DNA of 64,000 nucleotides from Lota lota (GCA_026745465.1 JACYXH010000001.1:1470174-1534173); one strand, 5' to 3'. Numbered from the stretch's first letter, positions 8,934 to 20,509 are shown. Notes: generated from the sequence alone by a model not told the origin. Translations and numbers: made by a program.

Positions 8934-11900
8934 TCAACGGACGCCTCCAGGCGTACGCACGACGGGGGAGGGTGCTGGCGGTGGGGATCGCAGGTAAGGG
9001 AGGGGTCCAGGGAGCGACTCCAAAAAAAATAAAAACAAACAGGCTTGCTCCCCAGATCCGTAGCCCTCCCAGCCTATCGGAGACTGGTTTTGTCGACCAC
9101 GACGACGCACATCCAGTAGGCGTCTGGCCGAGAACGCCGGGATGCTGTCAATCACCCGGGGAAGTGACGGAGCCGGGGACGGAAGAGACAGCGGACTAGG
9201 GGACTGGGGCTCTTCCACTGCGGATAACCGTGGGACCGGTAGCCGGCCAGGAGGCCGCTGGAGCTTGGGCTCAGGGTCGGGAGACAACTGCTGCTGGGGC
9301 TCAGCGTCAGGAAGAGGCTGGGGCTTGGGACTAGGAGGACACTGGGACTTGGGACTAAAAGGCAACTCCTGCTGGCGCTGGGACTCAGAGCCAGGAGGCA
9401 ACTGCTGCTGGGACTCAGGAAGAGGCTGGGGCTTGGGACTAGGACACTGAGGCTTGGGACTAAAAGGCAACTGTTGCTGGCGCTGGAGCTCAGGGCCAGG
9501 AGGCAACTGTTGCTGGGACTGGAACTCAGGAACTGGAGACAACTGGGGCTTGGGACCAGAAGGCAACTGCTGCTGGCGCTGGAGTTCAGGGCCAGGAGGC
9601 AACTGTTGCTGAGGCTCAGGGCCAGGAGGCCGCTGGAGCTTGGGCCTTTTCCCGGGGAAGTCCAGCTGAACCGGTAGCCGGTGCTTGCGGCCAGGAGTTC
9701 GCTGGGACTTGGAGTCCGGACCAGGGGACAACTGGGACTTGGACTCGGGACCAGGAGACAACTGGGACTTGGACTCGGGACTAGGAGACAACTGGGATGT
9801 GGACTCGGGACCTGGAGACAACTGGGACTTGAACTCGGGACCTGGAGACAACTGGGACTTGGACTCGGGACCAGGGGACAACTGGGATGTGGACTCGGGA
9901 CCTGGAGACAACCGGGACTTGGACTCGGGACCTGGAGACAACCGGGACTTGGACTCGGGACCTGGAGTCAACCGGGGCTTGGACTCGGGACCAGGAGACA
10001 ACCGGGGCTTGGACTCGGGACCAGGAGACAACCGGGGCTTGGACTCGGGACCTGGAGACAACCAGGACTTGGACTCGGGACCTGGAGACAAGTGGGACTT
10101 GGACTCGGGACCTGGAGACAAGTGGGACTTGGACTCGGGACCTGGAGACAAGTGGGACTTGGACTCGGGACCTGGAGACAAGTGGGACTTGGACTCGGGA
10201 CCTGGAGACAAGTGGGACTTGGACTCGGGACCTGGAGACAAGTGGGACTTGGACTCGGGACTTGGAGACAAGTGGGACTTGGACTCGGGACTTGGAGACA
10301 AGTGGGACTTGGACTCGGGACCTGGAGACAAGTGGGACTTGGACTCGGGACCTGGAGACAAGTGGGACTTGGACTCAGGACCTGGAGACAAGTGGGACTT
10401 GGACTCGGGACCTGGAGACAAGTGGGACTTGGACTCGGGACCTGGAGACAAGTGGGACTTGGACTCGGGACCTGGAGACAAGTGGGACTTGGACTCGGGA
10501 CCTGGAGACAAGTGGGGCTTGGACTCGGGACCTGGAGTCAACTGGCGCTGGAGCTCAGGGCCAGGAGGAAGCTGCTGCTGGCGCTGGAGCTCAAGGCCAG
10601 GATACAGCTGGAGCTTGGGACTGGGAGACAACTGGCGCTGAAGCTCAGGGCCAGGAGGAAGCTGCTGCTGGCGCTGGAGCTCAGGACCAGGATACAGCTG
10701 GAGCTTGGGACTGGAAGACAACTGGCGCCGGAGCTCAGGGCCAGGAGGAAGCTGCTGCTGGCGCTGGAGCTCAGGACCAGGATACAGCTGGAGCTTGGGA
10801 CTGGAAGACAACTGGCGCTGGAGCTCAGGGCCAGGAGGAAGCTGCTGCTGGCGCTGGAGCTCAGGACCAGGATACAGCTGGGGCTTGGGGCTAGGTGGCA
10901 ACTGCTGCTGGCGCTGGGACTCAGGGCCAGGGGGCAGCCGTTGCTGGGGCTTGAGACTTGGAGACAACTGGCGCTGGAGCTCAGGGCCAGGAGGAAGCTG
11001 CTGCTGGCGCTGGAACTCAGGACCAGGATACAGCTGGGGCTTGGGGCTAGGAGACAACTGGCGCTGGAGCTCAGGGCCAGGAGGAAGCTGCTGCTGGCGC
11101 TGGAGCTCAAGGCCAGGATACAGCTGGAGCTTGGGACTGGGAGACAACTGGCGCTGAAGCTCAGGGCCAGGAGGAAGCTGCTGCTGGCGCTGGAGCTCAG
11201 GACCAGGATACAGCTGGAGCTTGGGACTGGAAGACAACTGGCGCTGGGGCTCAGGGCCAGGAGGAGGCTGCTGCTGGCGCTGGAGCTCAGGACCAGGATA
11301 CAGCTGGAGCTTGGGACTGGGAGACAACTGGCGCCGGAGCTCAGGGCCAGGAGGAAGCTGCTGCTGGCGCTGGAGCTCAGGACCAGGATACAGCTGGAGC
11401 TTGGGACTGGAAGACAACTGGCGCTGGAGCTCAGGGCCAGGAGGAAGCTGCTGCTGGTGCTGGAGCTCAGGACCAGGATACAGCTGGGGCTTGGGGCTAG
11501 GTGGCAACTGCTGCTGGCGCTGGGACTCAGGGCCAGGGGGCAGCCGTTGCTGGGGCTTGAGACTTGGAGACAACTGGCGCTGGAGCTCAGGGCCAGGAGG
11601 AAGCTGCTGCTGGCGCTGGAACTCAGGGCCAGGATACAGCTGGGGCTTGGGGCTAGGAGACAACTGGCGCTGGAGCTCAGGGCCAGGAGGAAGCTGCTGC
11701 TGGCGCTGGGGCACAGGGCCAGGATACAGCTGGGGCTTGGGACTAGGAGATAACTGCTGCTGGCGCTGGGGCTCAGGGCCGGGAGGCAGCTGTTGCTGGG
11801 GCTTGAGACTGGGAGGCAACTGGGGCTGGCGCTTGGGCCTTTTCCCGGGGGAGTCCAGCTGAACCGGTAGCCGGCGCTTGCGGCCAGAAGTTCGCTGGGG

Positions 11901-12272
11901 CTTGGGAACAGGTGACCGCAGTTGCAGCGGAGCTGGTGGCCACGAGACTGCGGCTGCAGCGGGTGTTGGTGGCCACGAGGCTGCAGTTGCAGCGGATGTT
12001 GGCGCCGGGAGAGAAAAAAACCGAGGCGAAGAAGGCGGCGGAGAAGCGGGGAAGAGAGAGAGGGAAGCCAAGGGCGGACGGCGGACGCGCTCGAAGTGAG
12101 CCGCCAAAAGCCCCTGAATGTACTTGTTATGTTCTTGGAAAGAACTAAATGATGCTGCCGGGACTGGCGCCGAGGGGGAAAACGAGGACGAGCGGAGGTT
12201 GCGCTCAATATTCTCGAGGATAACCGACATCTCCCGTCTCCATGTAGCGTGATTCCTGGCTGCTGGGTCCAT
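8934..12272 (-). CDS. gag-like repeat protein of the nested element (1112 aa)
   Basis: The ATG at 12272-12270 lies 17 bp inside the 5' LTR. Residues 1-65 are non-repetitive (MDPAARNHATWRREMS, a possible helical region) and look like the start of a retroelement gag. The rest is extremely rich in Pro, Gln, Ser and Leu. It has one block of 30-residue repeats (LQLYPGPELQRQQQLPPGP, about 10,540-11,760) and one of 10-residue repeats LSPGPESKSH (about 9,715-10,540). No zinc knuckle, protease or polymerase is present. Function unknown; it may be a particle protein expanded by repeats. Confidence 0.75.
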   Translation of the reverse strand: MDPAARNHATWRREMSVILENIERNLRSSSFSPSAPVPAASFSSFQEHNKYIQGLLAAHFERVRRPPLASLSLFPASPPPSSPRFFSLPAPTSAATAASWPPTPAAAAVSWPPAPLQLRSPVPKPQRTSGRKRRLPVQLDSPGKRPKRQPQLPPSLKPQQQLPPGPEPQRQQQLSPSPKPQLYPGPVPQRQQQLPPGPELQRQLSPSPKPQLYPGPEFQRQQQLPPGPELQRQLSPSLKPQQRLPPGPESQRQQQLPPSPKPQLYPGPELQHQQQLPPGPELQRQLSSSPKLQLYPGPELQRQQQLPPGPELRRQLSPSPKLQLYPGPELQRQQQPPPGPEPQRQLSSSPKLQLYPGPELQRQQQLPPGPELQRQLSPSPKLQLYPGLELQRQQQLPPGPELQRQLSPSPKPQLYPGPEFQRQQQLPPGPELQRQLSPSLKPQQRLPPGPESQRQQQLPPSPKPQLYPGPELQRQQQLPPGPELQRQLSSSPKLQLYPGPELQRQQQLPPGPELRRQLSSSPKLQLYPGPELQRQQQLPPGPELQRQLSPSPKLQLYPGLELQRQQQLPPGPELQRQLTPGPESKPHLSPGPESKSHLSPGPESKSHLSPGPESKSHLSPGPESKSHLSPGPESKSHLSPGPESKSHLSPGPESKSHLSPSPESKSHLSPSPESKSHLSPGPESKSHLSPGPESKSHLSPGPESKSHLSPGPESKSHLSPGPESKSHLSPGPESKSWLSPGPESKPRLSPGPESKPRLSPGPESKPRLTPGPESKSRLSPGPESKSRLSPGPESTSQLSPGPESKSQLSPGPEFKSQLSPGPESTSQLSPSPESKSQLSPGPESKSQLSPGPDSKSQRTPGRKHRLPVQLDFPGKRPKLQRPPGPEPQQQLPPGPELQRQQQLPSGPKPQLSPVPEFQSQQQLPPGPELQRQQQLPFSPKPQCPSPKPQPLPESQQQLPPGSESQRQQELPFSPKSQCPPSPKPQPLPDAEPQQQLSPDPEPKLQRPPGRLPVPRLSAVEEPQSPSPLSLPSPAPSLPRVIDSIPAFSARRLLDVRRRGRQNQSPIGWEGYGSGEQACLFLFFLESLPGPLPYLRSPPPAPSPVVRTPGGVR
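9715..10540. repeat. 30-bp coding minisatellite, about 27 units
   Basis: Unit GGACTCGGGACCTGGAGACA plus 10 more bases. The central 13 or so copies, from about 10,080, are almost identical. Because 30 is a multiple of 3, several frames on both strands stay open, which produces large false antisense ORFs. Confidence 0.95.
10540..11760. repeat. 90-bp coding minisatellite, with roughly 610-bp higher-order duplication
   Basis: Units contain CTGGCGCTGGAGCTCAGG and AGGAAGCTGCTGCTGGCGC. Blocks around 10,705-11,040 and 11,317-11,640 repeat in the same order. Confidence 0.85.
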
Positions 12273-12288
12273 CTTGGCTAGTTTGTAC

Positions 12289-12912
12289 TGTTAAGGTTAC
12301 GTGAATAGGACCCAAACGCAGACACAGGAAACCAACAAGGTGCGGGTTGAAAAAATGGATTTATTGTCCAGGAGGTACAGGCTAGGGCAAGGCAGGCGGG
12401 TAGTCCAACAGGCAGTAGGCAGGCGGGAAGTCAGGCAGGCAGACGGACGTAGGCAGGCGGGTGGTCGGGCAGGCGAGGTTCAGCAAACAGGAAGGTAGTC
12501 AGGCAGAAGGACGTAGGCAGGCGGGTGGTCGAGCAGGCGAGGTTCAGGAGACAAGGAAGGCAGGCAGGCAGGAACGGGGAACAGGAACGAGAAGCGGGAA
12601 CGAGGAACAGGAACGGGAACGAGGAACAGAAACGGGAGCGGAACCCGTAACAGGAACTAAAAGGCGAGGACGAAGTTACTAAGAGAAGTGACCGCACTAA
12701 ACTAAACAACGAACTAGCACTGGCTCTGTGGGGAGCCAGTGCTTAAGTACAGAGGGGGTGATTTGTGAATTGATGGCAGGAGTGTGTGAACAGAGGGAGT
12801 GCACGTGGTGGCTAATTGATGACGAGAGGTAAACAAAGGAGCACATGGTGTAATGAGGCAAGGTGTCACTAGATGGCGGAAATGGACAGGAACGGAGGAG
12901 GGTCACGTAACA
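12289..12912 (-). repeat. 5' LTR of the nested element
   Basis: Same sequence as 8299-8922, offset 3990 bp. Confidence 0.95.
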
Positions 12913-12917
12913 ACCTA
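12913..12917. repeat. target site duplication ACCTA, right
   Basis: Matches 8294-8298; the integrase frame resumes here. Confidence 0.95.
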
Positions 12918-14764
12918 AGGTGATACAAACTGATCAGGGTACGAATTTTCTTTCTAAACTTTTCAAACAGGTGTTAAAATCCTTGTCAGTTACACACCGT
13001 GTGTCAAGCGCATATCACCCAGAGTCTCAGGGTGCGCTTGAACGTTGGCATCAGACACTGAAGTCTATGCTCCGTAAATATTGCTTGGAATCTGAGAAAG
13101 ATTGGGATGAGGGAGTTCCTCTAGTTTTGTTTGCTGTCCGTGAGACAGTACAGGAATCCTTAGGATTCAGCCCAGCTGAACTGGTGTTTGGACACACCAT
13201 GAGAGGACCTATGAAAGTCCTTAAGGATCAGTTTTTATCACAAGAGTTGTGTGTGAAAGAAAATGTGTTGGACTACGTTAGTCGCTTTCGGGAGCGCCTA
13301 CATCGTGCCTGTGCTCTAGCAAAGGAAGCGCTGTCTTCCTCACAGAAACGGATGAAACGACACTATGACACACAGGCTGTTTCTCGTTCACTGCAGCCAG
13401 GTGACCAAGTTCTTGTATTGTTGCCTGTGCCAGGAGCGTCATTGTCAGCACGTTTCTCTGGTCCTTATGTCATTGAAAAGAAACTAAGTGAAACTCACTA
13501 CGTGATACAGACTCCTGATAGAAAACGCCAATCTCGTGTGTGCCACGTTAACATGTTGAAAACATACCACACCAGACCCGTCACTCAGATAGACAGTCCA
13601 GAGAAACTGGCTGAGTCGGCTGTCTCTATTGCTGCTACGGCTGTAGTGGGAGGTCATGTTAATGATGTGGACGGAGATGGTTTGGAGTTGCGCAATACTC
13701 AGCAGCAGTGTGCTAGATTGCCCAATTCAGAGATGCTGCTGTCTCTCCCGTCAAGCCTGATTCATTTAACGGACAGACAGTCAGATGATGTTGTGAGACT
13801 ATTACACAGCTTTCCATGTCTTTTTAATGATGTTCCTACATGCACAAATGTGTTAGAACATGACATTAATGTTGGAAATGCTGCACCTATCAAGCAACAT
13901 GCTTATCGTGTCAACGTCTCTAAGAGAAAGATAATGAGGGATGAGGTCGGTTATTTGCTGGAGAATAACCTGGCTATGCCAAGTTCAAGTCCTTGGAGTT
14001 CTCCGTGCATTCTGGTTCCTAAACCTGATGGGACATCCAGATTATGTACGGACTATCGGAAGGTCAATGCTGTCACAGTGCCCGACTCGTTCCCGTCACC
14101 CAGACTGGATGACTGTATTGATACTGTTGGTGCTGCTACGTATGTAACCAAGCTAGATCTTCTAAAAGGTTACTGGCAGGTGCCGTTAACCTCACGTGCC
14201 TCCGATATCTCTGCCTTTGTGACCCCAGATCACTTCCTACAATATGCTGTCATGGCATTTGGGATGCGGAACGCACCAGCCACTTTCCAACGCCTGGTTA
14301 ACACAGTATTGGCTGGAGTTCCTGATTGTAGTGCTTACCTTGATGAACTGGTAATTTATTCAACTGAGTGGTCTGATCATGTTAACACTCTAAGGGTAGT
14401 GTGTGAACGTCTCGCAGCCGCTTCTCTAACCCTGAATTTAGCAAAGTGCGAGTTTGGGAAGGCCACTGTTACTTATCTTGGTAAACAGGTCGGCCATGGT
14501 CAGGTGCGCCCTCTAGATGCCAAGGTCTCAGCTATAAATGCATTTCCCGCACCTACCACCAGAAGAGAGCTACGCCGCTTTTTAGGGATGGTTGGCTACT
14601 ACCGTAGTTTCTGTAAATATTTCTCTGCGGTAGTTGGTCCATTAACGGATTTGCTCAGTCCGGCGAGAAAATTTGTATGGTCTGAAGATTGTCGTACTGC
14701 TTTCAACACTGCTAAAGCACTCTTATGTAGTACTCCTGTTCTTGCTGCGCCAGATTTTGATTGA
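12914..14764 (+). pseudogene. pol: integrase C-terminal half and reverse transcriptase (gypsy pol)
   Basis: It resumes the frame of 7281-8298. The integrase core continues with the second catalytic Asp (QTDQGTNF) and the Glu in SAYHPESQGALER, then a GPY/F-type C-terminal module (ARFSGPYVI). RT follows at about residues 300-560: KQHAYRV, LVPKPDGTSRLCTDYRKVN, TKLDLLKGYWQVPL and FGMRNAPATFQRL. The catalytic box reads AYLDELVIYS, where YxDD is expected, so one metal-binding Asp is Glu. The frame ends at TGA 14762-14764 in a place where the RNase H sequence continues in phase; a CGA to TGA change would explain it. Confidence 0.92.
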
Positions 14765-15139
14765 CCGTTTAAACTGGAGGTAGATGCAAGTACCCGAGGT
14801 GCTGGTGCTGTTCTACTGCAGCAGGACCAGAGTGGAGTGGACCATCCTGTCTGTTATTTTTCACGGAAATTTAACAAATGTCAGACAAACTATTCCACCA
14901 TTGAACAAGAAGCTCTAGCTTTGTTGTTAGCTCTGCAGTACTTTGAAGTTTATATTAGTTCCAGTGCATTACCAGTAATAGTGTATACTGACCATAACCC
15001 CTTAGTTTTTCTCCACCGGATGTACAACCAGAACCAACGCCTTATGCGTTGGCCACTTGTTGTGCAAGATTATAATTTGGAGATCCGCCACAAAAAGGGG
15101 TTGGATAATGTGTTGGCAGATGCTTTGTCTCGTGTTTAA
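14765..15139 (+). pseudogene. pol: RNase H domain (gypsy pol), cut off by an upstream stop
   Basis: In phase with RT after the TGA. It contains LEVDASTRGAGAVL, the EQEALALLLALQYFE helix, YTDHNPLVFL and the terminal DNVLADALSRV typical of the Ty3/gypsy RNase H end. TAA at 15137-15139 is the natural pol end; no further domain follows. Confidence 0.9.
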
Positions 15140-15257
15140 TGATCGAGTTTTTTTTATTTTTTTTTATTTTTTTTTATTTTGGTTATCCCGGTAGGATGAT
15201 TTTTGAATTTTGGGGGTTTATGATGGTACATGTGTCGCAAACCATCGTGGTTTGCTC

Positions 15258-15272
15258 TTTTAAGGGTGGGAG
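15258..15272 (+). promoter_or_regulatory. polypurine tract of the gypsy element
   Basis: AAGGGTGGGAG abuts the TG of the 3' LTR and would prime plus-strand synthesis. Confidence 0.75.
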
Positions 15273-15644
15273 TGTTACGGATACAGGTATCCTGTGTCTT
15301 TTTGTGTTTTCTCTCCTTCTGCCCTAATAACAGGTGTCCTGTATGTTCCTGATTGGTGGTCGTTGAGGTGTCTGCTGATTGCTAAGGTGGACCAATCAGT
15401 GAACATTCCTCTGCATTGCACCACCTGTTGCTGGTTTTTCAATCACTTACCATTGTATAAAAGCCGATCAGTGGTGTTTGTTGTGGTAGAGAGACTATTG
15501 CCGTATGTGAGTATGGACACTGTGATGTCCTGTTTTTTTGTTTACACACTAAGTTGCTGGTTATTCTGTTTGATAACTTTGTGTGTTTCTGGGAAAAGGG
15601 GAAGAAACACTTGTTAGACCTGAGCGGACCACCCACTGTATTTT
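15273..15644 (+). repeat. 3' LTR, left-hand part only
   Basis: It starts TGTTACGGATACAGG. A TATA box TATAAAA is at 15456-15462. The last 98 bp equal 5223-5320. After ...CACTGTATTTT the sequence is unrelated, so the right part of the LTR is absent. Confidence 0.85.
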
Positions 15645-16642
15645 CTAGATCTAAGTAATTCTAGACTTAAAGGGACACTTCCATTTAAATGTCCATTTAT
15701 CCCCATTTATTTGTCATAATGAGTAGTCTTCAATAATGCCTACTGAACTACTAAAGTTACATAAACATGCAAACGAATGAAGATGTAATCCAATATGCTT
15801 CTTGCCTAAGAGTGCTCCCTTTAGGTCACCTCATCTTATCACCTTATCTAGAGATGTTTAGCTTCTCCACACCACACTAACAACAAGATGTGTGGTTGTA
15901 TCTCATCTGGGGGTAGTGTACAGCTATAGGAATTTCTAAATTAAAAATGTTAACTGAATCGGTCAGCCATTTAGACTTTAAAGAGGAAATGAACCAAAAT
16001 CAGAAGTGAAGGTGCTATTACAGATGTTTTATCTATCATAGTCTTGTGCCCATAGTCAAAACTGCCAAAGTAGGAATTTGGGAGAAAACTGTGAGAATAG
16101 TTTGTTGTTTTATAACTAGGGCGCAGCCATTTTGAGCTACGTCTCGAGAATGGTACGGTCTATCTGACAGCTACAGCGGTGAAGATTCTCAGAATAGTTA
16201 ACATTAGGAGGTACAGATAATGGTCCTAGCGCACTGATCCGGGCTATATCGTAAATAGCAGCATACAGGCATTCGTCAATATTCTACCTATCGTCCTGCT
16301 AACATAGTAGGGCACCTGAGCACGGGTGGCCCGAGAATAACTTGTAAAGCATAACAGATCACCCAGCAGGCTAACGTTAGCTATTGCTGTAAAAAAAATC
16401 AACTTGGTTGTGGTTTGATTGTCCTTATTGCGTTCATAGATTTAGCAGATCGGTCAATGGCTATATGAAGCCGATAGTTCAAGACAATTATTGTAACTGT
16501 CTATCTTGCCACAACCCACAATACAGCAGGTTGTGAATGCAATGAGGCTAACCTTATTCAGCCTAGCTTGCTGATGTCTGATGTGATGGCCATGTAAGAT
16601 GGTTCTTATCTAATATATCGATATGGCATCATTCTTACCTTA
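15645..16642. other. spacer or intron-like sequence, no gene seen
   Basis: AT-rich, with a GCTAACGTTAGC palindrome near 16,372 (a similar TAACGTTAGC is at 3,209). No coding or RNA signal is recognised. Confidence 0.4.
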
Positions 16643-16822
16643 GTGTGCAGTGTACTTGTTGCGCAGGTGATGGTGCCTCAAATGTTGTATTTAGTTGCAA
16701 CTTTTTTGGAGGTAAAAGTGAAATCATCTGAGTTACCTCAGACTACAGTCCTTTGCAAAAAGACAGCTAGAAATAACTTTACATTACCCAAGTTATCATC
16801 CACAAAATCTGTTTCTTTGAAG
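16643..16822 (+). CDS. exon-like segment, penultimate exon of an unknown gene
   Basis: The open frame runs into a donor GAAG|GTATTT at 16822 in phase 0, matching the phase of the next exon. The true start is uncertain; an acceptor (GCGCAG) lies near 16,667. The encoded piece is basic and Ser/Thr-rich (KVKSSELPQTTVLCKKTA). Confidence 0.5.
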
Positions 16823-16884
16823 GTATTTTTTTAATCATCCATTGCATGGATTAGGATTGCAATTTGATATCATGTTTCCTTTAG

Positions 16885-17118
16885 AGCCTGTCAGTCACAA
16901 AGAAGGCCTATGTCAAAAAGTCATGGACTGCTGGGGAGGTCAACACTGTCATGAAGCACTTCAGACACCACATCATGCGTGGACTTTTGGCTACCATATT
17001 AGCGTGTGAGGCCTGCAGAAAGGCAGAGCAACTGATTTTAGAGAAATGGACAATTCAAAATACAAGAGACTTTGTCCAGAACAAAGGAATGGCAATCAAA
17101 CGGAAAACTGCTCATTAG
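16885..17118 (+). CDS. terminal exon, C-terminal helical domain of a transposon-type protein
   Basis: Preceded by TTTCCTTTAG. Open for 77 codons to TAG at 17116-17118. The product has SWTAGEVNTVMKHFRHHI, a Cys-X2-Cys (ACEAC) and TIQNTRDFVQNKGMAIKRK. I recall this order (W-T-x-E-V with a helix, a CxxC, then a second helix before a basic tail) from C-terminal domains of repetitive fish proteins, including tyrosine-recombinase-like ones, but cannot confirm it here. It may bind DNA. If the exons at 2169 and 4085 belong to it, the gene is split by the gypsy element. Confidence 0.5.
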   Translation, partial: SLSVTKKAYVKKSWTAGEVNTVMKHFRHHIMRGLLATILACEACRKAEQLILEKWTIQNTRDFVQNKGMAIKRKTAH

Positions 17119-17125
17119 ATGGGAT

Positions 17126-17382
17126 GTCATGTAAATTAAAGAAAAGAGGAAAGAGAGCAGAGAGGAAGGAGACAGGAGAATGAAAGTAGAGCAGAGAGAG
17201 GAAATAGAGAGGAGAGAGGATGGAGGAGAGAGAGGAAGGAGAGAGGAAGTAGATAGGAAGGAGCAGAGAGGAAGGAGATATTAAGGAGCAGAGAGAGGAA
17301 GGAGAGAGGAAGTAGATAGGAAGGAGCAGAGAGGAAGGAGAGAGGAAGTTGATATGAAGGAGCAGAGAGAGGAAGTAGATAG
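17126..17382. repeat. purine-rich minisatellite, left part
   Basis: Units such as AGGAAGGAGCAGAGAGG and GAAGTAGATAGG. The tract is split by the solo LTR at 17383 and continues at 17877. Confidence 0.85.
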
Positions 17383-17873
17383 TGTTAAAATAAAAGGCAA
17401 GACAATGTTAAACTTGGAAACCCGGTAAAAAGGAGCAAAGATGCGAGTCGAATTAATAATGCATTATTGAGTTTTATTCCAATACTAATATAGTGCACAA
17501 AAATGTCAAATCCCGATACTCGTTACTGTCTCTACAGCACACTGTATTCTTGTCGATGGGTCCACACCTTAAGGATGTGGACCCGCGAGAGAACACCGGA
17601 AAAGAGACAGTGATCTCTGCGACAATAGGTTATATAGTCAGGGCAGCGCCCTGCTGAGGAATGTTTCCCTCTCCTCAGCTGGGGGTCTTCGTCAAGAGGG
17701 GGATGTTTTAGTGTTCCATGGGCACTACTCCATTGGGGGAATGCAACGGTATCTTGGCCGCATACTACAGAATGTTTACATAAGGCCGCACTTCACGGGG
17801 TGTTGTTTATTTCGGTAGAAGTGTCAGGTTACATTTCGGCAGACATATCGAGTTACGGGTTTTTTCTACAACA
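17383..17873 (-). mobile_element. solo LTR inserted in the purine minisatellite
   Basis: 491 bp, TGTT...AACA ends, flanked by the 4-bp duplication ATAG (17379-17382 and 17874-17877). Removing it restores GTAGATAGGAAGG, the minisatellite unit. On the - strand a TATATAA box (about 17,622-17,632) precedes a poly(A) signal AATAAA near 17,475, the order expected of an LTR. Confidence 0.85.
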
Positions 17874-17876
17874 ATA

Positions 17877-18172
17877 GGAAGGAGCAGAGAGGAAGTAGAT
17901 AGGAAGGAGCAGAGAGGAAGGAGAGAGGAAGGAGCAGAGAGAGTAAGTAGATAGGAAGGAGCAGGGAGAGGAAGTAGATAGGAAGAAGCAGAGAGGAAGG
18001 AGAGAGGAAGGAGCAGAGAGAGTAAGTAGATAGGAAGGAGCAGGGAGAGGAATTAGATAGGAAGGAGCAGAGAGGAAGTAGATAGGAAGGAGAGAAGATG
18101 ATGGAAATAGAGAGGAAGGAGAGCAGAGAAACCCAAGGAGAGGAGAAAAGGAGAGAAGAGAGAGGAAGGATT
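17877..18172. repeat. purine-rich minisatellite, right part
   Basis: Continues the units of 17126-17382 (AGGAAGGAGCAGAGAGGAAG). The Ser/Leu-rich - strand ORF is a shadow. Confidence 0.85.
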
Positions 18173-18234
18173 GTGTAATTGCTTGTTAAATGCTTAAGAA
18201 AAAGCATGTTATTAGTGCATTGTCATGTGTGATG

Positions 18235-20030
<1,796 letters not shown>

Positions 20031-20147
20031 TCTGCTAGTAGTCCTGCAGCATCCAGGCCAGCTGCTCCTGCCCCGGCCCCTGCAGCTACCTCAGCCTCCG
20101 CGGTGCCTGTACAGAGCCCAGGGAGGCCTGCATTGACACGTTCAATG
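20031..20147 (+). CDS. exon 1 (visible) of the cassette transposase-like gene
   Basis: Flanked by TTTGTCAG and ATG|GTGAATG. 117 bp, phase 0 at both ends. Encodes an Ala/Pro/Ser-rich linker (PAAPAPAPAATSASAVPV). Confidence 0.55.
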
Positions 20148-20318
20148 GTGAATGTTTCCATCACATTAATTACCATGTCATTCACCTAGATTACCATAAT
20201 AAACTCATGTGAGATCTGTGTGTTTACATATTTCATATGTGTATAATTGTATGGTATTGGTGTGTATTATGTTATTTTCTGCACTATTTTATTAAGACTT
20301 TTCTTGTTTGATTTTCAG

Positions 20319-20396
20319 TTTGAGAAAGTGCGGTTCGGTGGGACTTTGTCTGCTGCAGCAGGGCCTAATCTAAATGTGACTAGGAAGCCTGTTGAG
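20319..20396 (+). CDS. exon 2 of the cassette transposase-like gene
   Basis: Flanked by GATTTTCAG and GAG|GTAATA. 78 bp, phase 0. Encodes FEKVRFGGTLSAAAGPNL. Confidence 0.55.
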
Positions 20397-20509
20397 GTAA
20401 TACATGTACCTATAGCTGTGCCTGATGCCTAACAACACCGCCATTAAGCAATACACTATCCTTGTTTTATAAATTGACTTAATCAGGTACGTTTCCCCCT
20501 CACTCACAG

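Larger units (their letters stand above)
8299..12912 (-). mobile_element. young non-autonomous LTR retrotransposon
   Basis: 4614 bp in reverse orientation inside the gypsy integrase. It has two 624-bp LTRs (TG...CA) that are identical as far as I can read, the 5-bp duplication ACCTA, and a polypurine tract GAGGGGGGGGT directly before the 3' LTR (+ strand 8923-8936). The only long ORF is the repeat-rich protein at 8934-12272; protease, RT and integrase are absent. No TGG-starting primer-binding site follows the 5' LTR. It must be mobilised by enzymes of another element. LTR identity implies a recent insertion. Confidence 0.93.
5223..15644 (+). mobile_element. Gmr1-like Ty3/gypsy LTR retrotransposon, defective
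   Basis: From left to right: partial LTR, primer-binding site, gag with zinc knuckle, protease, integrase, reverse transcriptase, RNase H, polypurine tract and partial LTR. Integrase lies before RT, as in the Gmr1 group known from fish and other deuterostomes and unlike most Ty3/gypsy elements. It cannot be active. There is an in-frame TAA in the protease, a nested 4.6-kb insertion in the integrase, a changed RT catalytic residue and a TGA between RT and RNase H. Both LTRs are truncated, and together they share only 98 bp. Confidence 0.93.

Noticed and set aside
17866..18207. Ser/Leu-rich 113-codon - strand ORF
   Set aside because: Translation of the purine-rich minisatellite.
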